Below are positions 12,926-27,900 of a DNA stretch of 64,000 bases, in pieces. Below the pieces are notes generated by a model, which worked only from the letters and a program-made list of their open reading frames with translations, had not been told where the DNA came from and made no database searches. Source of the DNA: Watersipora subatra (Eukaryota > Bryozoa > Gymnolaemata > Cheilostomatida > Watersiporidae). The stretch covers positions 18,074,182 to 18,138,181 of the forward strand of contig NC_088711.1 of the NCBI RefSeq assembly GCF_963576615.1, written 5' to 3'. The position numbers and the translations under genes were made by a program. How positions within the stretch are numbered: position 1 is the first letter of the stretch; each line of letters starts with the position of its first letter.

Positions 12926-15900
12926 CTATTGCACAATCCTTCCTCTCAGGTACTCCATGAGAGCATCTGTACCCTTATTCAAAATAGCCGGCCTCGGGTT
13001 GCGACAAGGGTTCCCACCGAGCAGGAGAGACCTAACAATGACATATAAAGTCTTACAACTTTGGTTTGGCCTGGGAAAGTATAGCGTCTGATTATAATCA
13101 ATCAAAAATCTTAGTGTTCTAGTAACCTACAACCATCCATTTTAACTTACATTATAACCATATAGCTTTTGTATAGCTTTCCAAAATTAATTTAATACGT
13201 CACACATTAGCAACTTTTAGGAAAGAAAGGTGGCTTGCTATTTTATTGACAAAGTGATGTTCCTTGTTTATTGAATGGAATTCTAATGCAATCTAACCAA
13301 CTGCAGGAATACAATCCAAAGCAGTACAACTAAATACAAGGTAACTATGGGTCAACCTACACATGAGTAATAAAATACCCACCAATCCTTTTGATAATGC
13401 ACACAAACTCAACTTCAACCACTTCTGTATACAGCACATTTAATAAGCGACACTTAACTTGAGCATTTAATCAGTCATGGCACAATAAATTTTTAATATA
13501 TGAGTTTATATATCAAGTTTTCATAATGAAATGAAACAAGAAGATAAAGATTAAAAATCAAACAAAAACTAATAAATAAATTTAAAAAGTTTAAATAAAC
13601 AAATTAAACTAAAGGAAATTATATTTAGCGTAAGTTACGACATGTATTTCTCCCACTTACTCCATCCCAGAAATTACACACTGAGCAGCTTACATCTCTG
13701 GTCACCTGACTGGTCACCTGACTGGTCACCTGACTGGTCACCTGACTGGTCACCTGACTGGTCACCTGACTGGTCACCTGACTGGTCACCTGACTGGTCA
13801 CCTGACTGGTCACCTGACTGGTCACCTGACTGGTCACCTGACTGGTCACCTGACTGGTCACCTGACTGGTCACCTGACTGGTCACCTGACTGGTCACCTG
13901 ACTGGTCACCTGACTGGTCACCTGATTGGTCATCTGACTGGTCATCTGACTGGTCACCTGACTGGTCACCTGACTGGTCACCTGACTGGTTACCTGACTG
14001 GTTACCTGACTGGTCACCTGACTGGTCACCTGACTGGTCACCTGACTGGTCACCTGACTGGTCACCTGACTGGTCACCTGACTGGTCACCTGACTGGTCA
14101 CCTGACTGGTGTCCAGTCAGGTGACGCAGGTGAAGCAAAGTAGCAATAAAAACCTATAAGCTGATTAATACTTTATTAATTTAGTTTTTAGATACATTTT
14201 AAGCTTTTATATCAAGCTTTATACAGCTTTATATTATACATTAATTTTATTACAATATACGCCTCAAGTATTTATCCTTATTGCTTGGGCTCTGTAATGA
14301 ATTAGATACTATGTATTGTTGTGAAAATATGCACTTCAACATATGATGGTTTCATAACGCTAAGCAAAGATTGAAACAGATAAACTTCGTATGACGAGGT
14401 TTGACTGTTTGTGAATTAGTGTTTTTGTTTCATCGTTATCAACAGCTGGTGATGCTGAAAAGACGAAAAAGTAAGGGAGGACTAGGAAGCTGCTTTTTCA
14501 AGACTTTTGACTTTTTGAAGACTTTCTCACTACACAATGAAGTTATAGAAGCTAAATTAAGAAAATGTATAACGGTTTCGTAACTTTTTTAATATGACTG
14601 AATCCAAAATAAACTACAGCATGTAATGGTTCCTGATAGTAAATCTCAAATGTTTATGACAGTTTTGTAAGGAAACTTTTAAAACTTCACAAGGAAGCTG
14701 ATCATCCAACAAACTGTTGCCGTACTACACGTACAATTCCGTTGCCCTCACCTTTCACAGTTGATCCGCAACGGAAACTCATATATAATAAAGTTACTTT
14801 TTCATTAATTGTAATTTCCTCCTTTTCTTTCATTCATTAGGCAATTCTGAGAGTCATCGGCATTTAACATGATGTTTAGACATGATAGAGGACGTCACAA
14901 GCACATTGCACTTTTATACTTCACAAATAATAACAGGAAAATAATGTACAGCAACGGCTGCCATGACAATGATGCCCAATGAAAAATCTCACAAGACCAG
15001 AGTATGAGAGAGATTTTTGTATTCTATGTATTTTATTTTCATTTATTATCTTTAATTTTTAAATAAATATTTTTTGCCCCTCAACGAAGTAAAGCGAGGT
15101 GATTTGTGAAGTACTGAGGGATGACTAAGGGATTGCTGCATGACTAAGCTGATTTAGTAAGGTGTTACCTGAGTGAGGTGCAGTTGCCAAGCTCAGGCGG
15201 TATAGAGTTTAGGTTATTGTTTTGAAGGTCTAAGGATGATAGCTTTGTGAGTTTAATCAGACGGCTAGGATCAACCTGCGCAACTTGGTTGTCAGATATG
15301 AGAAGAGTTTCAAGTGATGACAGCTTGTAGACAACATCAGGAATAGTTTGAAATCTACAGCATATCAGTACATGTAGACAATGTCTGGTATAAACTGAAT
15401 ATATACAGTATATCAGTATATGTAGACAATGTTTGATATAAACTGAATATATGCAGTATATCAGTATATGTAGACAATGTCTGATATAAACTGAATATAT
15501 ACAGTATATCAGTATATGTAGACAATGTCTGATATAAACTGAATATCTACAATATATCAGTATATGTAGACAATGTCTGGTATAAACTGAATATATACAG
15601 TATATCAGTATAAGTAGACAATGTCTGATATAAAATGAATATATACAGTATATCAGTATAAGTAGACAATGTCTGGTATAAACTGAATATATACAGTCTA
15701 TCAGTATATGTAGACAATGTCTGGTATAAACTGAATATATACAGTATATCAGTATATGTAGACAATGTCTGATATAAACTGAATATCTACAATATATCAG
15801 TATATGTAGACAATGTCTGGTATAAACTGAATATATACAGTATATCAGTATAAGTAGACAATGTCTGATATAAACTGAATATATACAGTATATCAGTATA

Positions 15901-18900
15901 AGTAGATAATGTCTAATATAAACTGAATATATACAGTATATCAGTATAAGTAGATAATGTCTGATATAAAAGGAATATATACAGTATATCAGTATATGTA
16001 AACAGTATTAGGAAGAACCTACAAGTATATTATGTTGCTAAAGTATAAATCAGGCATGATAAACATAATTCTCATAGTCATAGACACAAAGTAGATCTGT
16101 CCTCAAAATGGTTACTTTGATAACATGACATAGTGCTACATCACTAGAGAAAGACTGCATAACATAGAACATATAAAACAAGCAAGGGCTTTGTAAAGAA
16201 ATATGCACCAATTTGTGCAGCCTTTACCTATATAGTCATACCTCAACACAAATTTGAGATACGAGCGCACGACACAGTACCCAATCCAGCCGCTAGACGC
16301 CGATGGGATGCGAGAGGTTGCTTATGAGAACAACAACAATCGATTTTTCTTGTCAAATCAGTTTGAAAATATTTTAAAAGGGACGACTAAAATTGCAGGT
16401 AAAAGCGAGGCAAAATAGAGCCTTGCAAGAAAAAGAAAAGTAAAAACCTAAAACAACGTTAAAATTGAGTTTCGTAATATATCGGGTAACGTAAAATTAA
16501 AACCTTTCTAAGTTTGTGTATAGTATGCTTAGTTCATTTAAGTTAAATTAAAAGTTTATGTTAAATTATGTCACAATAGTCTAGCGTACTGCAAATGTCG
16601 CCATTGTGTCTCGCTTACACAGCCGTTAGTCGCTCCGTCTATCTCAATGGTAAGAGCTCTATACAGTACTGTATATAATAATGTTACATTTTATTGCATA
16701 TTATAACCAGTAGATAGATATTTATTATTTTGTGAGTGCAGGTGGTGAATTAGAGCAATTAAAAACACATTTTCCTCTTGTAATATCCCGTTTTTACGCA
16801 GTTTTTAAAAGGGTGAGAATGGATTAATTTGTATTCAATTATTTTATATATGAAAAATTGATTTGAGATATGACAAAATTGACATACGAGCTTAAATTTA
16901 TTCAAGTTAAATTCAATGTTTGTGTTATGTTATGGAGAGTCACAAAAGTCTAGCTTACCGTTGCTGTCCAAGTCTTTGTCACACTGCCATTAGCCACTAC
17001 ATGTCTCGAAGATCATAACTCTATACAGTACTTACTGTACATAGTAATGTTACACTTTAGTGCAGATCATAACCGCTAAATAGGAATTTGTTTCACTTTG
17101 CGAGCGTAGGTATTGAATTAGAACAATTAAAAACACGTCTTTCCTTTGTAATATTCTGTTTTTAAGTGGTTTTTCATAGCATGGTAACGGATTAATTCGT
17201 ATTTAGTTATTTTATATAGGATATATTGCTATACGTGTAAATTGACATACGAAATTAGTCCAAGAACGCATTAAGCTTGTATGTCGAGGTATGACTGTAG
17301 TTAGAAAAGGATTTTATGACTCAAATAAGAATGACTCAAATATCATGATGAGATATGATTCGCAAGCTGAGTAGGATTAATAATAACATTTCTGTGACAA
17401 GTCAATAAACAATAGATCAATATGCGAACAGCCCATGGAAGCTATACTAAGCTAAGATCCCTAACAGAGGATAGCAACGATATCACAGTTGACCCACAGC
17501 TAAATAAATTTGCGTAGCTAGCAGAACCACTCAACAGTCCTACCTGTTAACTGAGAGGGTGAGTGTGTGCAAATGTTGAAGAGACTCCATTTCAGCAGGC
17601 AGAGTGCTAATGCAGTTGTTCCTAAATACAGAGTTGGAAATCACATGAAACGCTCACACGAACTGTTGATACTGTAAAAACTGTCATCAGTCACTTTTTT
17701 ATAAATAACAAACCATTTGCAGCAGTATAAATTTTTAATATACAGGATAAGCTCTGACAAGATTGCAATAAGCAGCTAGAAACACCTACCTGAGGTCTAG
17801 AACCTTTAGATGAAGAAATAGCCCAAGATCAGTATGAGTCGCAATGAGCTTGTTAAAACCAAGATTAATATCGGTCACCCAATCGACTATACGAACCATG
17901 CTAAAATGAAACCATCTCAGAAGTTCACACAAAATACTTGTACATGTATTTCACACTGAGCCTATGCTAATGAATGGCAGAGTCCATAGATAGTTAACAA
18001 TGGGTAGTTGCAATACTGCGAAAGAACTAAAAGGCTTTTCAAAACAGGCTAAGAACACGGCTAACTACAAACCTGCACCAGACTGGTCCATCCTGTGTAT
18101 GCACACATGAATGTGGCAAAGCAGAAGTGATTACATGACATGCCGGATGACAGAATCTCAATAGCATATCCTTATAAGTTTAATGACAGTTGAACAATGA
18201 CAGTTTACAACTATCATTGTGTGCAAACACGCTTCCAGCTTTCATTAATGTTGTTCTACGACTATTATAGCGATTAAACACACTGCGGTATGATAGCATA
18301 ATCTAAACAGAATGTGTCGTGTGAGTTGTGATAAAAATGTTAGAAAAATCCAGAAAGTAAACTCATGGCCACAATTGCCTGTTTTTTTTTTATTAATAAA
18401 CGCAATTTTAGTTAACACTAAAAATTTTATACGAAGAAAAAGACTGGATCATTTTAATTTAATCAACGTTAGTTATCATCTGTGTGTGGAAACAAAATAA
18501 AATGGGGTGGCTGTGTAAGGGATTGCGCCTATCATAAGTGTCATACAACTTTTGTGTAAGTACAACGCTCTGGCTTCGTGAAAATCAACTTGCGACAATA
18601 AAAATGGATAACAGCCATAAACTCAAACTCCTTATTTGCCGATTTCAGTGTTTCAACATGCACTACAGTAAAAGACTGTAAGTTTCAACATGTGCTACAG
18701 TAAACGACTGTATGTTTCCACATGCACTACAGTAAAAGCCTGCATGTTTTAACATGCACTACAATAGAAGACTGCATGTTTCAACATGCACTACAAGACT
18801 GTGTGTTCCCACATGCACTACAGTAAAAGCCTGCATGTTTCAGCATACACTACAATAGAAGACTGTATGATTCAGTATAAAAATAGGCACGACAAGAGGT

Positions 18901-21900
18901 GTTTGGAGGAATGAAAGGATTGCACTTTACAAATGACTTACTTGGCTGGCCATTCTTTCAGCTGATTCTTGCTGAAGTTCACATCTGTCACTTGTGAAGA
19001 GACTGCCAGCTCCCAGACATCTGCTGGTATGTCGCTCGCTTTCTTTCCACTAAAAATGGACATACCAGTGACAAAGCAAAATACAACATTCAACATTTTT
19101 CACAATTTGTTGATAGATATGCATACAGTCAGGTTTTGGGTGCAAGTAACAGCCTTTATTGAATTACGGTCATTAGCCATCACACTTGAGCCCACAAATA
19201 ATCGTGATCATCTCCTCTTTGGAATAGTTTACTAAATTAAATACAGCTAAATTACATATCGCTGATTAACTTAAATATCACCTCTGTTCAGAGACTCTGA
19301 ACAGAGGTGATATTTAATCGACCCAATATTTGGTTAATCATGTTAAATATTTGATCATATCAAATTCTAGCAGATTTTATCAGAAAGTATACATATGTTT
19401 CTATCATTTGAGAATTTTGTTTGTTGCTTTCGGTGATCGGTTTGCCAAGATGTTTCAAGATTAAAATTGACAAAACTTCATCGTAGTTAAAATTCTCAGG
19501 AAAAAACAATAGGTTGATCGATTCAGACCACACTTCACTTGAATACACTTATATAATATACACTGTATATAAGTATATTATATATAATATAGAATAATGT
19601 ATTATATATAATGTAGTATATATTATATATGATATATACAATACTTGAACATTGTATATATAGTATATATCCAGTATACTATATATAAAATACTTGAATA
19701 TTATACCTGTAATCTATAGACCGGGATGACTTGACAGAGTGTACATTTATTTGATCTCCATCTCCAAAGAGCCCGCTCTGACCGCCACTGGCTGACTGCA
19801 CAGCTGCCTGTTTCTTTGGTTCCTCCGCCACCTCTATCCTACTGCGTAGGTACTTCTTTATGCCCTCACTGCCTCTCTACTCTCACAAAAATAACAGCAT
19901 GCAGAGCAGTCAAGGTTAAAAAGCTAAAACAGTAGGAAGCTGTAGAGGCCATTAGCAAGAACACTAAATGCAGAAAGCAGAATGTTTTAAAAACAACCTT
20001 GTTGGAGATCTGTTTGACCTAGTATGTTGCAAACACCAATTAGTAAAACCTTGTAATACCACAACACATTCACAGAGTATCGTGATATGTTATGGTGTTA
20101 TTGTTAATATGTTATAGTGTTATTGTTAATATGTTATAGTGCTGTTAATTTATATATTGTCAATGTCTCTAACCAGAGCTGTGTGAAACTGTCAAAGCCA
20201 AAAAATTCCTATTGGTTAATACTACTTACCGCAATGATATCTCTCCTAATGGACTTCATGGGATTACCATCTATCACTAATGATGTCAAATTAGCCATGT
20301 TTCCTAACTCATATGGGAGCCTACAATGACCCAAGCGCAATTTTCCAAAGGCGTGAGTAAAGGTACCACATACTACTGTTTATCTAAAAAAGCAAAATCT
20401 GGAGAATTTCTGTAACAAAATGTAAGCTTATTTGATTGAATGACTGATTTAAGGTTGTTGTTGGAACAAAAAACTGCTTTATTTAACGATACAAACCTTG
20501 GCAGTTTTCAGCGTCTTTACTCTCAATAATAGCAGCCATAATAATAACAATAATAGTAACAGAAAACAGAAATAATATTGGCAGCTCAGAATGGGTTCAG
20601 CTGCAACTCTGTAGAGCTGTATGCATGATCCACAGCACCAGCCTGTGATAATTAACCTTAAAACTAGCTAGCTAAAATAGAAGTAGACATCTACATGTAT
20701 ATACTCACCCTGAGAGGTCGTTGTTGGTTATATCAAGCCTCTGCAGAGAAGAAAGTTCAGTGATGCATTCTGGTATAACACTTATTTTGTTGTCTCTCAC
20801 ATCAAGTACGGCTAGACTCGTCAGACACTTGAGCTGTTCTGCTGCGAAATTCTTGAGTAAATTATTGCCGAGGTGTAGTTCCTGTGCAAAGATCACATGC
20901 CTACTAAGCTATTCTAATTATATGATATATTATATTATATAATACACATAATAATATGTATTATAGACTAAAACTTACCCAGAAAGTCAAATTTCTCTTC
21001 ACTACACATCAATTATTGACTACGAACAAAAGTTTGACTTTCCAAATGAGTTTTAGTCTAAACAATTACTCCACTTATTACTAGTGTAATAATATTACTA
21101 TCATTCTTTTGCAGCTTAGAATATTACCTTATCTTATTTATGTTTAGCTGTAGAATTACTTCTGAACATAAACTTAGGATAGCGAACTACTTCTATACTC
21201 TAGATATATACACTATATGCATATATAGTATATATGTATATACTATATATATACTATATACAGTATATAATGTATTTACACTATATATACTGTATATATA
21301 CAGTATATTCATGTATATACAGTATATACTGTATATACAGTATACATAGTGTATATAAATGTATATACACATATATATATACAGTATATACGCTGTATAT
21401 ACAGTATATATACGGTATATACATGTATATACAATATTTACTGTATATACTGTATATACATGTATATACAGTATATGTACAGTATATACTGTATATACAG
21501 TGTATATACAGTATATACTGTATATACACTGTATAAACAGTATATAATGTATATACCATATATACCATATATACAGTATATACTGTACATATACTGTATA
21601 TACCGTATATACAGTATATAAATTTATATAAATATATACAGTATATATTTAGTCATGAAATACATCATAAACTTAGCGCTTGCTCATTTCTTTCTGTCCA
21701 TATTTAGAAAACTGTTTGCAGTATTTTACTGCAAACTTCGCCATCAAAGACTCATAGATGACCTAGATCAGTCATTGGCCAATACTTTAACTACTAAAAC
21801 CCTAGCAGTCCAGTGTTCTGTGAGAGATTATGAGGTATCTCAGAATAACTATATGCACAATTATTCAATTGGTGCCCATGTTATTGTGTCAGTATACAAA

Positions 21901-24900
21901 GCCGAATGTCAAGAGTTTGAATCCCGTACCATGCAATTTTTTTCAAACTCCAACTGTGGCTTTGGACAGACGGACGGATACAGTTCTTATTATCTTACTA
22001 GCCGAATGTCCGGTGTTGCACGGGTATTAAAAACAGCTTATTTAACAGTGGCGAGTAAAGCGGTTGCCTGCCACTTGCCATTAGCCTGGCACATTGTCAA
22101 TGGCTAATCTGAGTAAGCTAGTATTGCTAAACTTACTAATAAGAGCTGCGAGAGCAAGCATAAAATGACATTGCATCGTAATGCAGAGCGGTATTCATAC
22201 TTTCACCCACATAGCGTCATATATCACCCAATAAATCCACCAATCTCACACAGTTCAATGGTTCATATATCATCTAGGTAACAAGAGGGTCCGAGATCAA
22301 ATCTTCTGCAATACAGATTTTTCATTTCACTATTTTCTTAGCTATAACTGAACAGGCAGACATCGGAAAAGATGACAAACTTATAGATTTATATAGATTA
22401 ATGTTGTTTTGCAAATAAACAATTATTTTGTTTATTTGCAAAACCATTTGTTTTACAGATTAATTTGTTTTGCGAGTGTTATGAAACTACTGTTTGGACT
22501 TGAAACTTTTCAGATTACAAGACAAAGCATTGGGATTTGGAATAAACACAATTGCAATGAGGACAATCGTAATGAGGACAATCGTAATGAGGAGAATCGT
22601 GATGAGGACAATCGTAATGAGGACAATCGTAATGAGGACAATCGTAATGAGGACAATCGTAATGAGGAGAATCGTAATGAGGACAATCGTAATGAGGCAC
22701 ATAAGGCAAGGTTGTTTCTACATGTGCTTTAAAATAAGTTTTAGCTAATACAGCTTTGATTGAACTTTTTGTGTCTCTAGTAAGTAAAATAGAATCACTT
22801 AAATTTATTGACATGATGATATTGGGCTCAGTCAATACAATTAGTCTGATTGCTTAACTCACATTTGTAACTGATACCAGAGCTCAAGAGCCCCACAGCA
22901 TGATGCCATCTAGCAGAACAAGCTTTTAGATTGCAGTATTATAGTAGCCATGTATTCCAACATCAGTTTGAAAGCCCATAATTTTATATCACAAAATGTA
23001 GCCAATTACGCCAGAGGAAATAATCCAAACATAATCCTCAACTGAATACAAACCGGGTTGTGACCGTTTGACACTACCTTGACAAGACCATGAGAGGTGA
23101 CCCACCTTCAGTTGGCTGCAGTGCTCAAGGAGAGGCAACTCTGACAGCTTGTTGTCCCTGACATAGAGCTGCTCTAGGCTTCTCATATAGCCCAGCTCAA
23201 CAGGGAGAACTGATATCTGATTGCGTGTTAGATCCAGTGTCTTTACACCTAATGTAAGTGATAGATATAACGCAAGCCAAACTCTCTGAGAGTCACAAAA
23301 TTATAGTATACATCTAGTACATTGGTTCTTAGCCTTGTTAGACCCACCAGCCTCAAATATGCTTTCATCGAACTCTTCTTTATTTAAAAATTTAATATGA
23401 TTTTTTTCGCAAGCGGTATATGCTTTACTGGCGCACAAAATAAACTGGACATTAACATCACAGTGTTTAGCGAACAAAATCAATACAGTGCATGAACTCA
23501 AACAAATTATGTATCTTCTAATAAAGACAAGACTGCAAATCAGTGTGACTTCTGCTATTGCCTCTGAGAGACCTCCACCAAACTCCTGAGACCAACTCAC
23601 CGAACCGCTACGGTTCGATTGAACTGCTACGGTTCGATTGAAGCATTGCCAGCATATTTATTATCTGATATGGATCATGACCACTTTGTGATAGCAACAT
23701 GTATGCAGCTATTTGCATTGCTATATTTTGTGCTGAAGGAAAAAATTCTACCTACGAACAATGAAAATAACTAAATACAAATGTACCATTTGAGTTCATA
23801 AAATGAACCAAACTATAAAAAGGAATGTATTTCAACAGATTTAATTACCTACAGAATTGGAAAATTCTGTCAACAGTTCCAATTTACAAGTTTACATGTA
23901 CAATTTCGTTTCAAGTGAGAATATCTTTGTTCACATAAAATAGTTGAAACCCCGTTGTCGTTGTTGCTTGAAAGCAAATAGAACCAGCTTGTACTGAAAA
24001 TGAACAGAATGGAACTGAGATTATGCTCATAGGCGTCAACCAATCAATCACTTGCAAATGCGTCACTGTAATCTCCTAGACAAAAACCGATACCTTTGTT
24101 TTGTCTCAACGCATCGACAAACGAAACCTTTGGCAAGCCTGGTTCACGATTCATGAATGTTCAAGACCTCACATAGAGGCAGACAAAGGCATCTTAGTTC
24201 ATACTGGCAGTAAGCCTGGTGACACCTGGCATTTCTTTCTTTTATCTTTAATCAGATAACCTGCAGGTGGGTGTAAAAGAAGCTGGTTATCAGGAACCAG
24301 ATAGTTTTGAAGCCGAATACTTTTGACGACCTGACGGAAGGCATGGAGCATACGCACGTGAAGTCTGAATGAAATTGGCTAAAGAATATGAATATGCATA
24401 AAGTTTCCGCGAATTAACAAACACACCTAATGAGAAACTGTGATTTATTCATATAGATATATAAAGGATGCAAAGAAGAAGTAATTTCCTTCTAACGGAA
24501 TTTATAAATGAACTAGTTTTTAATTCATTCAAAAACTAATTTTATTTCGTATATCATTTTATTCGCCAGGTAGCTGGTGGATAAAAGGTATGGGGCATTT
24601 GCGGGTGAAGTTTGAATGAGACCGGTCAAACGTATATGCACGTACACATTGACGTTGTGAGGATTTATTAAGATAGATGGGATTGGATAGGACTCCTATC
24701 AGGAGCTCATCACCTTTAAGGAACTGGACATCAGCAGGCACAGTCTGGAGAGAGTTGTAGGAAACATCAAGGGCCTTCAGTTTGCTGAGTTGACCAATAG
24801 AAAGAGGAAGCTCTGACAGTTTATTGTTGGACACATTCTACAATACATTCCAACAATATAATAGAACTAGCTGAGTACCCAACAATATAATAGAACTAGC

Positions 24901-27900
24901 TGAATACCCCACAATATGATAGAATAAAAAAACTTTATTGCAGACATCTATACACAAGTGTTAATGTGTAATTAAAGAGTTCTTCAATAAGAGCATACAT
25001 ATCACGATTGGATGGCAATAATTATTTCAAGGTTGCAAATTTCTGCAAAATAAATGTGAATAATATAGAGTATCTATGTATTTCTATGATGCAACTGGCT
25101 GCTATGGCTTATAAAAAACTTCTAGAATATCCTTTTACCCTGTCAACTAAATAATTGAAAACCTAGTAATACAAAGAATTGGAGTTGTTTCATCATGTGT
25201 GAGCTAATCAATGCATAGTTCAGAGCTTTAACCAATGATATCATTAACAAAGCAGAGTCGTATATCATAACTCTTTTTAGTGTTTTACATTTTGAAACCC
25301 TGTACAATATAAGCTTCTCACTAAATCATCAAGTTGAGAAAGCTGTCCTATCTCATCTGGCAGTGCAGATAAGTTGTTGTGCTCTACGTGTAGATATGTC
25401 AGCTGGGAGCAAGCAAGGATTGCAACAGGTAATGCTGTCAGCTTGTTGTGACTGTCAAAACATATGAGATTCGTATGAGCAAGCAACTTAAATTAAAACT
25501 AACATGATGCACAACTTGAAGTTCGCTACAATTTTAAAAACATCGTGACAGAAATAGTATTAGAGATCTTATGAAAAACTTAGTTGAAATTGAGACAGCT
25601 CTACCAACACAATGCTTTAGCACATTATTTTAAGTCTCTTTAAGTACTTTGTGCAAAAACAAAGACTTAAAGAGCACTTTTCCTATATTCCCTATAGAAT
25701 TATAGGAAAAGTGCACATGGTTTTTATTGCAGAGTGAAATAACGATAATCTTTAATTCTGATAAGCATCATCACGCAATGGTTCAATGAATGACTAAATC
25801 ATGTAGGACCAAAGACACGTACACGCATTATAAAGGACTGGGTCAGTCAGACTGAAGTTTATTCTCATGTACAAGTTTACAGATTATAATCAAAAAAGGA
25901 TTTGTTAAAATGTAATTGAATTAAATTAATTTAAGCGTCTTAGGAGATTTAAACCTATTTAATAAATGATAACACAAATAAAACTAACCGCAAAAATTTT
26001 GAATTAGAGGCAATTTCGGGTTGCAGAAATGGTGCCAGAATAACAACACGTGCGCAGAAATTACTGTAGAAATAAACTTTCTGACAATAAAAAATTATAT
26101 CAATATAACAGCAGTATGAAGCACATAAAAACATTGCAGAAGGTAAAACCCGTGGAGCCTTGAAGAGAAGTGATAAACATCAAGAAGGATAAAAGAAGCA
26201 GCTGTAAGAACGGTTAAAAACTAAGCTTACCTCAAGTTGGCTTTCTGTAATTGCTCCAACTCTCCAATAGTCTCTGGCAGAGTTGTCAGCTCATTATCAT
26301 GTATCTACAAATAGAATTGCAAGAAACAAACAACTCCAACTGACAGCTAACTGCTTCGGGTGATGCCCAAATATACCAGTACAATACATAGCATTACTGC
26401 TTTAACTGCTTGTGAATTGTAAACCAATAAACTTCTACTTAAACCATGAAATTTCTGATTGCAAATTATAATTGACCAAATATTTGCCTTTCGCGCACTG
26501 ATTAAGAGCACAGGCTAAGTGTGCTATCTAACTGATAAGTATGTTTTATAATAACGCCTTACACTGTCCGTGATGCACTCTGAGCATGAATGTTGTAACC
26601 TCAGTCAGTGCATAATGCCCGCGTAAAGGTTGTCTTATACATTCCAAAGGTAGTATCTACACTTCCTATCAACACTAAACTCCTTCTTCACCTCTTTTCA
26701 CTTTTCCCCATTCTGTCTCCCCATATCCCCATCTTGCTCACCACATAAATTGTCCAATACTTACATCTAGAGTTTTGAGTGCATTTAAAAGCTTGACATT
26801 GTCTGACAGAGTCTTGAGCTTGTTAGATGCTAAGATGAGTTTGGAAAGTGGTTCCTGGTCCCACCAGCGATCTTCCGTTTCAAAGGTAGCTGCCTCTCTG
26901 CTTTCAGTAGCGGCATCTAAATTAACTGTCCAAACCTTTTCAGGCACTACAACACACCAAATTGGCCATAATTAGGCAAGAATAGTTCCCAAGAATATTA
27001 ACAAGTATTAACAAAATTTACAATGAATGTGACAACTAGAGTTGAAACTGTTTCCAGCTCTTATATGATACTCATACATGATGCTTGTATATGATGCTCG
27101 TATATGATGCTCGTATATGATGCTCGTATATGATGCTCGTATATGATGCTCGTATATGATGCTCGTACATGATGCTCGTATATGATGCTCGTATATGATA
27201 CTCGTATATGATACTCGTATGTGATGCTCGTATATGATACTCGTATATGATGCTTGTATATGATGCTCGTATATGATAGCCGTATATGATGTTTCGTATA
27301 TGATGCTCATATATGTTGCTAGGAGTAAGCCGGCGTTGCTCAGGATTTTTTCCTTTTCAATGCCGATGGTTCCCCAACAAAGTCCACCTAGATGTTTGTC
27401 AAGTACAGCTGCCCTTAATGAATGCGAAGATAGATTTTTGAGTTTCTGATCCAATAGATGGTGACACATTTATACGAAAAATGCAAGTTATAAGATTGCC
27501 AATTGAGCTTGGCATTGTCTGAAGTCAGTTTGATTTTATTCATTAAATTAGCTGTAGTGAGTCAGCTCTTATAACTCTTCCCTCTCGCAAAAGTTTGTCA
27601 ACATCACGGAACATCAATCTTATTATTATAAGCATTGTCAACAAATCTGTATGTCACAAGTTCGAGACCCACAGAAAGAAATCTTTTACAAAGAATTTAA
27701 ATTGCCAACGAATTCATTTGTTTAGTGCAACGGTTTCAAGATTACAATATCAGGATTAAATGACATATTAGATATTTATTAATGGAGACAACAAATCGTA
27801 GTAGCTAATGACTGATGAAACAAGTCTCACCTTGGCTCAGCCCTCGACCAGATAAGTTTAACTGTCCACTTTTACGAGCATTTTTGAGTAGCTGATCGCT

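Noticed and set aside
13625-14138. Three overlapping ORFs of about 155-160 codons on both strands
   Set aside because: They are read-through of the 12-bp array, which has no stops in several frames. They lie in an LRRC40 intron and the repeats are not under codon constraint.
21655-22107. 150-codon ORF
   Set aside because: It spans two SINE-like elements and a tRNA-like segment; no protein resemblance.
23301-23600. 99-codon minus-strand ORF as an LRRC40 exon or transposase
   Set aside because: LRRC40 exons 5, 6 and 7 join in phase without it. Its sequence has no clear transposase motif; only a weak hAT-like end is nearby.
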